DNA of 64,000 bases from Acidaminococcus hominis (lineage in GTDB: Bacteria > Bacillota > Negativicutes > Acidaminococcales > Acidaminococcaceae), in assembly GCF_900291475.1 (NCBI RefSeq), contig NZ_OLMM01000005.1, positions 76,564 to 140,563 of the forward strand, in the 5' to 3' direction. This document shows positions 57,637 to 64,000 of this stretch, in pieces. The notes under the pieces were generated by a model that did no database searches, was not told the DNA's origin, and was given only the letters and a program-made list of their open reading frames with translations. A program made the translations under genes and the position numbers. Each line of letters opens with the position of its first letter. Positions within the stretch are counted from its first letter, which is position 1.

Positions 57637-57999
57637 TTGGAACAGAAAGTTCCTGAAAGAAAGACGTTTACCCAGGCCAACCGGGTAAAATCCCATGAAC
57701 GTTTTCAGGAGGTTTATGGAAAAGGCCGTTCGTATGTGGACAGTTACGGCGTTTTCTATGTACTGCCTTCAGATAACGGACAATGTCAATTGGGTACGGC
57801 AGTGGGCAAGCGGCTGGGACATGCGGTCCTGCGCAACCGTGTCAAACGGATGATGCGGGAAGTGTTCCGTCAGGAACAGGGCAAGCTCAAGCGGAAAGCC
57901 GCCATTGTGTGGGTTGCCCGACGCAGACTGGCCCACGCACCCTATGAAGTTTACAAAGATGTTTTTTATCGTCTGGCCAAGAAAGCTGGACTGTTATAA
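57637..57999 (+). CDS. rnpA: Ribonuclease P protein component
   Basis: A 120-residue basic protein that helps the RNase P RNA mature tRNA 5' ends. The family signature appears as [22 protein letters not shown] near 72-93, following the substrate-binding strand [18 protein letters not shown]. The start is TTG at 57637 with AGGTGG upstream; no suitable ATG is present before the conserved [11 protein letters not shown] segment. The next gene yidD begins 14 bases later. Confidence 0.95.
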   Translation: MEQKVPERKTFTQANRVKSHERFQEVYGKGRSYVDSYGVFYVLPSDNGQCQLGTAVGKRLGHAVLRNRVKRMMREVFRQEQGKLKRKAAIVWVARRRLAHAPYEVYKDVFYRLAKKAGLL

Positions 58000-58013
58000 C
58001 CCCGGAGAGACCT

Positions 58014-58223
58014 ATGAAAACAATCGCAATCGCCCTGATTCGCTTTTATCAGGTGTGCATTTCGCCCTTATTTCCTCCCCGCTGCAGGTTTTATCCAACC
58101 TGTTCCCAGTATGCCCTGGAAGCGGTGGAAAAATATGGTTTTCTAAAAGGATCCTATCTGGCCGCGAAGAGAATACTGAAATGTCATCCCTTCCATGAGG
58201 GTGGGTATGATCCTGTACCATAA
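58014..58223 (+). CDS. yidD: Membrane protein insertion efficiency factor YidD
   Basis: A 69-residue protein with the YidD core: [26 protein letters not shown] (three conserved cysteines), then [24 protein letters not shown]. It supports YidC-dependent insertion of membrane proteins. It stands in its usual place between rnpA and yidC. Confidence 0.96.
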   Translation: MKTIAIALIRFYQVCISPLFPPRCRFYPTCSQYALEAVEKYGFLKGSYLAAKRILKCHPFHEGGYDPVP

Positions 58224-58249
58224 ACAGCAGGAAGAAGAGGAGAGATACT

Positions 58250-58873
58250 TTGCAGATTTTAAGTTCATTTGTACAACAAGTCGTAGGCTACATTTACGAA
58301 CTGACTCGTTTCATTGGTGAGCCCAGCTACGGTCTGGCCATCATCATCATGACAATTTTGATCAAATTGCTGTTGTCCCCGCTGACGGCGAAGCAGATTG
58401 CTTCTACCAAGGCCATGAGCCGGATCCAGCCCAAAATGAAGGAGCTGCAGGCCCGCTACAAGGACGACAAGGTCACCTTGAACCAAAAGCTTTCCGAGCT
58501 TTATAAAAAAGAGGGTGTCAACCCTCTGGCAGGCTGTCTGCCGCTGATTGTGCAGATGCCCATTATGATCGGTATCTTCTACGGCATCCGGGATTTCCAG
58601 TATGCCGGCCCCAGCAGCTTTTTGTGGATGAGCAGCATTGCTGATCCGGATCCCCTGTACATCCTGCCGATTTTGTCTGCACTGACAACCTTCATCCAAT
58701 CCAAACAAACCATGCCGCCTTCTGATAATCCTCAAGGCAAAATCATGCTGTACTTCATGCCGCTGTTCATTGGCTATATCAGCTTGAAGTTCCCTGCAGG
58801 GCTGGTTCTGTACTGGGTAGTGATGAACATCATGCAGATCGGCCAGCAGTTCCTGCTGGACAGAAAGAAATAA
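58250..58873 (+). CDS. yidC: Membrane protein insertase YidC (short form)
   Basis: A 207-residue Oxa1/YidC insertase with five predicted membrane segments. The hydrophilic groove region TILIKLLLSPLTAKQIASTKAM carries a Lys where many relatives have the groove Arg. Then KMKELQARYKDDKVTLNQKLSELYKKEGVNPLAGCLPLIVQMPI (cytoplasmic hairpin plus helix) and PAGLVLYWVVMNIMQIGQQF near the C-terminus. It lacks the large periplasmic domain of proteobacterial YidC and any clear lipobox. The start is TTG, preceded by GAGGAGAG. Confidence 0.93.
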   Translation: MQILSSFVQQVVGYIYELTRFIGEPSYGLAIIIMTILIKLLLSPLTAKQIASTKAMSRIQPKMKELQARYKDDKVTLNQKLSELYKKEGVNPLAGCLPLIVQMPIMIGIFYGIRDFQYAGPSSFLWMSSIADPDPLYILPILSALTTFIQSKQTMPPSDNPQGKIMLYFMPLFIGYISLKFPAGLVLYWVVMNIMQIGQQFLLDRKK

Positions 58874-58909
58874 ATACAGTCTGAAGCACGGCTGTAAGGA
58901 GGCAGGAAA

Positions 58910-59713
58910 ATGAACGTGGTGGAAAAAACGGGGAAAACCGTTGAAGACGCAGTAAAAGCGGCACTGGGTGCCTTGGGCAAAGCCCGGGAACAAGTGAACG
59001 TAGAGGTTTTGGAAGAACCCAAAAGCGCAATTTTGGGCTTTATCGGCGGCCGGGATGCTAAGGTCCGGGTTACCGTAAAAGAAGTGAAAAAGGCAGCAGA
59101 AGCTGCTGCGGCTCCTGTTATGGCAGAAGCAGCCAAGAAATTGGCCGATGCTGCTGCCCAGCTCCAGGCAGACGCTGAAGCGGAAGAAAAAACCGAAGCA
59201 CCGGAAACGGCGAAAAAAGCGGCCCCGGCAGAAACGGATGCGGACAAGGAAGCAGAACGGCAGGCAGTGGCTGCCACCGGCAAGGAATTCCTGGAAAACA
59301 TCTTTACTGCTATGGGGATGCATCTGATGATTGAGAAGTTTGTCAACCGGAAGGAAGATGAAATTCTTTTGAAAATCCATGGAGAAGGGATTGGCGTCCT
59401 CATCGGCAAGCATGGCCAAACGCTGGATGCACTCCAGTACCTGACCAATTTGGCCGGCAACAAGGGCCATAAATCCTGGAACCGGATTATCCTGGATGCG
59501 GAAAATTACCGGGAACGCCGGCGTCAGACGTTGGAACGCCTGGCCAAGAACCTGGCAGACCGGGTAAAACGGACCCATAAAAAAGCCATGTTGGAACCCA
59601 TGAATCCTTATGAACGGAAGATCGTACACGTGAGCCTGCAGGACGATCCGGCGATTACCACCTACAGTGAAGGGGAAGAGCCCTTCCGCAAAGTGGTTAT
59701 CGATGTGAAATAA
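58910..59713 (+). CDS. jag: RNA-binding protein Jag/KhpB
   Basis: A 267-residue protein: N-terminal Jag_N domain (about 1-55, VVEKTGKTVEDAVKAALGALG ... KSAILGFIGGRDAKV), an Ala/Glu-rich linker (60-120), a KH domain with GEGIGVLIGKHGQTLDALQYL near 160-180, and an R3H domain near 195-265 (RRRQTLERLAKNLADRVKRTHKKAMLEPMNPYERKIVH). KhpB with KhpA binds RNA and affects cell elongation and envelope genes in Firmicutes. SD AAGGAGG; located after yidC as usual. Confidence 0.94.
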   Translation: MNVVEKTGKTVEDAVKAALGALGKAREQVNVEVLEEPKSAILGFIGGRDAKVRVTVKEVKKAAEAAAAPVMAEAAKKLADAAAQLQADAEAEEKTEAPETAKKAAPAETDADKEAERQAVAATGKEFLENIFTAMGMHLMIEKFVNRKEDEILLKIHGEGIGVLIGKHGQTLDALQYLTNLAGNKGHKSWNRIILDAENYRERRRQTLERLAKNLADRVKRTHKKAMLEPMNPYERKIVHVSLQDDPAITTYSEGEEPFRKVVIDVK

Positions 59714-59726
59714 ATAACAACGACTT

Positions 59727-59759
59727 AGCTCCGGACACTATGTTCGGAGCTCTTTTTTT
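59727..59759 (+). terminator. Terminator between jag and mnmE
   Basis: AGCTCCG (59727-59733) pairs with CGGAGCT (59745-59751), then a run of seven T. The mnmE ribosome-binding site GGAGGAAC begins at the very next base. Confidence 0.85.
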
Positions 59760-59768
59760 GGAGGAACT

Positions 59769-61139
59769 ATGGACGATACAATCAGCGCAATTGCCACGGC
59801 CCTGGGCGTGGGCTCCATTGGAGTCATTCGCCTGAGCGGGCCGGAAAGTCTAGCCATTGCCAATACCTTGTTCCAGGGCAGGAAGGCCTTGGGGCCGGCT
59901 GCTGCCCGGCAGCTTTTGTATGGACATATAAAGGACCGGGAAGGCCAGGAAGTGGATGAGGTGCTGGCGGTGTATATGCCGGGCCCCCACTCCTATACGG
60001 GAGAAGACGTTTGTGAAATCCAGTGCCACGGAGGGCGGCAGGCCTTGCAGGAAATTCTGGCCCTGACCTATCAGGCAGGGGCCAGGCCGGCGGAGCCTGG
60101 AGAATTTACCAAACGGGCGTTTTTAAACGGCCGGCTGGATTTGGCAGAAGCCGAATCCGTCATGGATATCATCAACGCCAAAAGCCGCCGGGCACTTCTG
60201 GCGGCCAACCGGGGCCACGAGGGCGGCCTTTCCAAAAAGGTCAAGGCCATCCGGGAAGAGCTTCGGGGGCTCATTGCCCAACTGGAAGCCGTGATTGATT
60301 ATCCGGAGGAGGACATTGAAGATGTAACCTACGAAAAGGCCCAGGAAGTCTTGGCCAAAGGCCGGGCTGCTGTGGACCAGCTGCTGCAAAAGGGCAGCGC
60401 TGGACGGATTCTCCGGGAAGGGCTGCGTACGGCTATTGTGGGGCGGCCCAATGTGGGCAAGTCCAGCCTGCTCAACCAGCTGCTGCAGACGGACCGGGCC
60501 ATCGTGTCCAGTATCCCGGGCACTACCCGGGACATCATTGAGGAGCAGATGACCATTGCCGGGATTCCCCTGGTGCTCACCGATACGGCAGGCCTTCGGG
60601 ATACGGAAGACTACGTGGAGAAAATTGGCGTGGAACGGTCCCGGGCTGTTTTGGAGGACGCCCAGCTGGCGCTGGTGGTGCTGGATGGCTCCCAAAAACT
60701 GACAGAAGAGGATGAATCCCTTCTGGAGAGCCTAAATGGACGCCAGAAGCTGATTTTGGTGAACAAGGCAGATTTACCCATGGAAGTGGATTTAAACGCC
60801 TTAAAACGCAAATATGGAGACGAAAATGTGCTGGTCCTTTCCGTAAAAACCGGAGAGGGCATGGAAGCGGTGGCCCAATGGCTGCAGCATTTTGTCTACG
60901 GGGAAGGTTCCGACAGCGAACTGGGCAGTGTAACCCAAAACGCTCGGCAGGAAAATCTGCTGCGCAAAGCCCTGCAAAGTTTGGAGGATGCCCTGCAGGG
61001 GGCCCAAAACCATTATCCCTATGATTGTCTCACCATCGATTTGACCCAGGCCCTCCATGACCTGGGAGAAATCACCGGGGAAGACGTACCCGATGAAATT
61101 ATCAATGAAATCTTTGCCCGATTCTGCGTTGGCAAATAA
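59769..61139 (+). CDS. mnmE: tRNA modification GTPase MnmE
   Basis: A 456-residue GTPase that with MnmG makes the carboxymethylaminomethyl group on U34 of certain tRNAs. N-terminal folate-binding domain (SAIATALGVGSIGVIRLSGP), a helical domain with an embedded G domain (P-loop GRPNVGKSS near 223, DTAGLRDTEDYVE near 272, NKAD near 335), and the C-terminal FCVGK motif with the catalytic-type cysteine. Confidence 0.97.
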   Translation: MDDTISAIATALGVGSIGVIRLSGPESLAIANTLFQGRKALGPAAARQLLYGHIKDREGQEVDEVLAVYMPGPHSYTGEDVCEIQCHGGRQALQEILALTYQAGARPAEPGEFTKRAFLNGRLDLAEAESVMDIINAKSRRALLAANRGHEGGLSKKVKAIREELRGLIAQLEAVIDYPEEDIEDVTYEKAQEVLAKGRAAVDQLLQKGSAGRILREGLRTAIVGRPNVGKSSLLNQLLQTDRAIVSSIPGTTRDIIEEQMTIAGIPLVLTDTAGLRDTEDYVEKIGVERSRAVLEDAQLALVVLDGSQKLTEEDESLLESLNGRQKLILVNKADLPMEVDLNALKRKYGDENVLVLSVKTGEGMEAVAQWLQHFVYGEGSDSELGSVTQNARQENLLRKALQSLEDALQGAQNHYPYDCLTIDLTQALHDLGEITGEDVPDEIINEIFARFCVGK

Positions 61140-61163
61140 GGCAAAGCCAGGAGGAAAAGAAAT

Positions 61164-63044
61164 ATGATCGTTGTGGATCATTATGATGTTGTTGTAATAG
61201 GTGCCGGCCACGCCGGCTGCGAAGCTGCTTTGGCAGCCGCCCGGCTGGGCCAGAAGACCCTGCTGGCTACCTTGTCCATGGATAATATAGCCCTGATGCC
61301 CTGCAATCCGTCCGTAGGGGGTCCGGCCAAAGGCCATCTGGTCCGGGAACTGGATGCCCTGGGGGGCCAGATGGGCCTTACGGCAGATGAAGCCTGCATC
61401 CAGATGCGGATGCTGAATACCGGCAAGGGCTATGCGGTACAGGCCCTTCGGGCCCAGGCTGATAAGCCCCTGTACCACACCCTGATGAAGGAAGTGGTGG
61501 AGAACCAGGAAAACCTGGACGTAAAGCAGTTAATGATTGACAAGCTGCTGGTAAAGAACGGTGCTGTCCAAGGGGTGGAAGCGGAAACGGGAGAAGCATT
61601 TGAGGCAGACTGCGTCATTTTGGCTACAGGTACCTATTTAAGAGGCCGGATCCTTTACGGGGAAGTGGCTTATATGGCCGGCCCCAATGGCCAGCGTTCT
61701 GCTATGAAGCTGACGGATTCCCTGCGGGAAGCCGGTTTGCAGCTGATGCGGTTCAAAACCGGCACGCCTGCCCGGGTGGATGCCCGGAGCCTGGATTACA
61801 GTAAGATGGAACCCCAGTATGGGGATGAACGGGTGCGGAATTTCTCCTTTATGAGCCAGATTGCCACCCGGTTCCAGGTCCCCTGCTATCTGACCTACAC
61901 CAATCCCCATACCCACCAGATTATTCGGGATAATTTGGACCGCAGCTGTATGTTCAACGGTACCATTGAAGGGGTGGGGCCCCGGTACTGCCCCAGCATC
62001 GAGTCCAAGATTGTCCGGTTTGCAGATAAGGATCGGCACCAGTTGTTTCTGGAGCCGGAAGGCCTGCATACCAATGAGGTTTACGTCCAGGGCATGAGTT
62101 CTTCCCTGCCGGCAGAAATCCAGGTACAGTTCATGCAGACCATTCCCGGCCTGGAACACTGCAAGATGATGCGGGCCGGCTATGCCATTGAGTACGATTG
62201 CTTGGATCCCCTGCAGCTGAAGGCCAATTTGGAACACAAGGAAATCAGCGGGCTGTTCAGTGCAGGCCAGGCCAACGGTACCAGCGGCTACGAGGAAGCG
62301 GCTGCCCAGGGCCTGATGGCCGGAATCAACGCAGCTCTCAAGCTGCAAGGCCGGAAACCGCTGATTCTCAAACGGTCCGATGCATATATTGGGGTGCTCA
62401 TTGATGATCTGGTAACCAAGGGCACTACGGAACCTTACCGGATGATGACCAGCCGGGCAGAATACCGGCTGCTGCTGCGCCAGGATAACGCAGATCTGCG
62501 GCTGACCCAAATGGGCCGGGATGTGGGGCTGGTGGATGATGCCCGGTATGCGGCCTTTACCCGGAAGCGGGACCTGATTGAACGGACCTTGTTCCAGTTG
62601 GGCAAAGTGAACCTGGCCCCCAGTGAGGAAAATCAGGAGAAGATTACCGCCATGGGCTCTGTGCCTCTGCGGTCTTCCATCAACCTGCTGGACCTGCTGC
62701 GCCGGCCGGAAATTACCTATGAAAAGCTGGCCAAGGCGTTTGACCTAAAACAGCTTCCCCTTGAAGCAGCGGAACAGGTGGATGTCCAGGTGAAATACGA
62801 AGGGTATATCCAAAAGCAGAAGCAGGAAGTGGAACGGGCCCTGAAGCTGGAAAACAAACTGCTGCCGGAAGAAATTGATTATACCCAGCTCCACGAGCTG
62901 TCCTCGGAAGCCATGGAAAAACTGGCCAAACAGCGGCCGGTCTCCATTGGCCAGGCCAGCCGGATTTCCGGCGTATCCCCGGCAGACATCAGCGTGCTGA
63001 TGGTCTACCTGGAAACCATGAGAAGACAAGGAGAAAAAGCATGA
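61164..63044 (+). CDS. mnmG: tRNA uridine modification enzyme MnmG
   Basis: A 626-residue FAD protein. The Rossmann FAD site [20 protein letters not shown] is at about 10-30, the first conserved cysteine/[15 protein letters not shown] segment near 48, and the C-terminal helical domain ([22 protein letters not shown]) recognises MnmE and tRNA. AGGAGG precedes the ATG 24 bases after mnmE. It overlaps rsmG by four bases (ATGA). Confidence 0.97.
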   Translation: MIVVDHYDVVVIGAGHAGCEAALAAARLGQKTLLATLSMDNIALMPCNPSVGGPAKGHLVRELDALGGQMGLTADEACIQMRMLNTGKGYAVQALRAQADKPLYHTLMKEVVENQENLDVKQLMIDKLLVKNGAVQGVEAETGEAFEADCVILATGTYLRGRILYGEVAYMAGPNGQRSAMKLTDSLREAGLQLMRFKTGTPARVDARSLDYSKMEPQYGDERVRNFSFMSQIATRFQVPCYLTYTNPHTHQIIRDNLDRSCMFNGTIEGVGPRYCPSIESKIVRFADKDRHQLFLEPEGLHTNEVYVQGMSSSLPAEIQVQFMQTIPGLEHCKMMRAGYAIEYDCLDPLQLKANLEHKEISGLFSAGQANGTSGYEEAAAQGLMAGINAALKLQGRKPLILKRSDAYIGVLIDDLVTKGTTEPYRMMTSRAEYRLLLRQDNADLRLTQMGRDVGLVDDARYAAFTRKRDLIERTLFQLGKVNLAPSEENQEKITAMGSVPLRSSINLLDLLRRPEITYEKLAKAFDLKQLPLEAAEQVDVQVKYEGYIQKQKQEVERALKLENKLLPEEIDYTQLHELSSEAMEKLAKQRPVSIGQASRISGVSPADISVLMVYLETMRRQGEKA

Positions 63045-63754
63045 GTTTTCGCGAAACCTTGGAACAGGCTGCTGCCCAGGCGGGTTTTCCGTTAACGGGG
63101 GAGCAGCTGGACCGCTTCCAGCAGTATACGGACCTGCTGCTGGAAACCAATAAGAGCCTGAACCTGACAGCCATTACCGATCCTGAGGAAGTGGCTTTGA
63201 AGCATATGGTAGATTCCCTATTGGTCTATAACCCCAAGACCTTTCACAACCATACCATTGCTGATGTGGGAACGGGCGCCGGTTTTCCTGGCATACCGTT
63301 AAAAATCTATGACCCCAGCATGCGGGTAACCCTGATTGACTCCCTGCAAAAGCGGCTGAACTTTTTGAAACAGGTGGTGCAGGAGTTGGGCTTGGGACAG
63401 GTGCGCTGCCTCCACGCCAGAGCCGAGAATGCAGGCCAGGACCCTGCCCTGCGGGAAAAGTTCGATGTGGTAACGGCTCGGGCGGTGGCAGCCCTTCCGG
63501 TACTGGCTGAGTACTGTCTGCCGCTGGTACGGGTAGGAGGAACCTTTTACGCCATGAAGGGCCGTCATTTCCAGGAGGAAACGGACGAGGCACACCATGC
63601 AGTAGAGGTGCTGGGCGGTAAAATCAAGGAAGTACGGCCGGTAACCCTGCCGGGGCTGGATGACCAAAGGGCCATTATTACTATCGAGAAGGTGCGGCAT
63701 ACGCCGGCTCAGTATCCTCGGAAAGCTGGAACTGCCAGCAAGAAGCCCTTATAA
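63041..63754 (+). CDS. rsmG: 16S rRNA m7G527 methyltransferase RsmG
   Basis: A 237-residue SAM-dependent methyltransferase that modifies G527 of 16S rRNA; its loss gives low-level streptomycin resistance. The SAM motif [16 protein letters not shown] lies near 73-88, preceded by [24 protein letters not shown], a family hallmark. The ATG overlaps the mnmG stop. The parS-containing hairpin follows 16 bases after its stop. Confidence 0.96.
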   Translation: MSFRETLEQAAAQAGFPLTGEQLDRFQQYTDLLLETNKSLNLTAITDPEEVALKHMVDSLLVYNPKTFHNHTIADVGTGAGFPGIPLKIYDPSMRVTLIDSLQKRLNFLKQVVQELGLGQVRCLHARAENAGQDPALREKFDVVTARAVAALPVLAEYCLPLVRVGGTFYAMKGRHFQEETDEAHHAVEVLGGKIKEVRPVTLPGLDDQRAIITIEKVRHTPAQYPRKAGTASKKPL

Positions 63755-63770
63755 AAGAATACCTTTCCTT

Positions 63771-63804
63771 AAAAGGCAATGTTTCACGTGAAACATTGCC
63801 TTTT
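63771..63804. terminator. Hairpin terminator of rsmG containing parS
   Basis: A perfect 34-bp palindrome: AAAAGGCAA, then the 16-bp parS, then TTGCCTTTT. The transcript would fold into a long stem ending in a short U run, so the same DNA can serve as both terminator and partition site. Confidence 0.75.
63780..63795. other. parS chromosome-partition site
   Basis: TGTTTCACGTGAAACA is an exact match to the consensus 16-bp ParB (Spo0J)-binding palindrome. About 20 kb from the dnaA origin region, as expected for origin-proximal parS. ParA and ParB genes are not in the window. Confidence 0.93.
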
Positions 63805-63857
63805 GATTTTTAAAATAAAAAATAGGTAAATTGCAAGTTGAATTTGAACAACTATAA

Positions 63858-64000
63858 TCAAGAAACACACTCAATAGCATAAACTTCATCGAGGAATGCA
63901 TCAAATAGCTCTGACGGCGTATGGTAGCCCAAAACACGACGTGGGCGCTGGTTCAGCGTATCTGCCATGTTCAGGATATCCTCATCAGAGAACCGCTCTA
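63858..64000 (-). mobile_element. IS30-family transposase, C-terminal part (runs off the window)
   Basis: The minus-strand frame reads ERFSDEDILNMADTLNQRPR then RVLGYHTPSELFDAFLDEVY and stops at 63858-63860. The NxRPRxxLGYxTPxExF ending is the C-terminal signature of IS30-family transposases. The rest of the gene lies beyond 64000. The AT-rich sequence at about 63820-63857 probably holds the element's end, but I cannot define the terminal repeat. Confidence 0.82.

Overview
This window spans a replication-origin region of a Firmicutes-type chromosome. It carries dnaA, dnaN, recF, gyrB and gyrA, several DnaA-box clusters, a complete rRNA operon, and the rpmH-rnpA-yidD-yidC-jag-mnmE-mnmG-rsmG cluster followed by a consensus parS. 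Gene content (AbgT and GntP transporters, malic/malolactic enzyme, branched-chain amino-acid ABC system, RemB- and DciA-like proteins) and the look of the 16S sequence suggest a Negativicute, probably Acidaminococcaceae. That assignment is inference, because no database search was possible. Gene orientation flips near 44 kb: most genes to the left are on the minus strand and most to the right on the plus strand, as expected if replication starts beside dnaA.

Left arm, 1-14 kb: a decayed M20 amidohydrolase fragment behind an abgT transporter gene, NUDIX hydrolase, ferritin, radical SAM protein and DUF2905 protein. These are followed by a sugar-acid-type module (gntP permease, LysR regulator, IlvD/Edd dehydratase, with a second paralogous LysR facing it), a PhoH-like ATPase and an FGGY sugar kinase.

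14-20 kb: rRNA operon on the minus strand (16S, tRNA-Ile, tRNA-Ala, 23S, 5S) with two near-consensus promoters and two tandem terminators.

20-32 kb: two paralogous zinc-ribbon/DUF805 membrane proteins, a secreted adhesin-E-like protein, then a complete liv operon (livJ-H-M-G-F) that runs on into a CBS-CBS-ACT protein and a DUF951 protein. A divergent plus-strand group has a small membrane protein and a LysO-type exporter split in two genes. Next come a malic/malolactic enzyme and a divergent LysR regulator broken by an in-frame amber codon.

32-44 kb: the replication operon dnaA-dnaN-recF-dciA-remB-gyrB-thiN-TSUP-gyrA on the minus strand. DnaA boxes lie upstream of dnaA, between dnaA and dnaN, and again beyond gyrA.

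44-57 kb: about 13 kb of plus-strand accessory and housekeeping genes separates dnaA from rpmH, which are neighbours in many Firmicutes. It holds a MarR regulator, a class-I glutamine amidotransferase-like hydrolase, a MATE exporter with an operator-like palindrome and leader terminator, a single-domain chromate transporter, tRNA-Gly(CCC), xpt-pbuX purine salvage, an M48 protease, asparaginase, a tandem pair of bacterial IRG-like GTPases (the best candidate for a poorly described system), an AbgB-like M20 peptidase and an FMN split-barrel protein.

57-64 kb: the conserved rpmH-to-rsmG cluster, a parS site embedded in a 34-bp palindrome, and the C-terminal end of an IS30-family transposase at the window edge.
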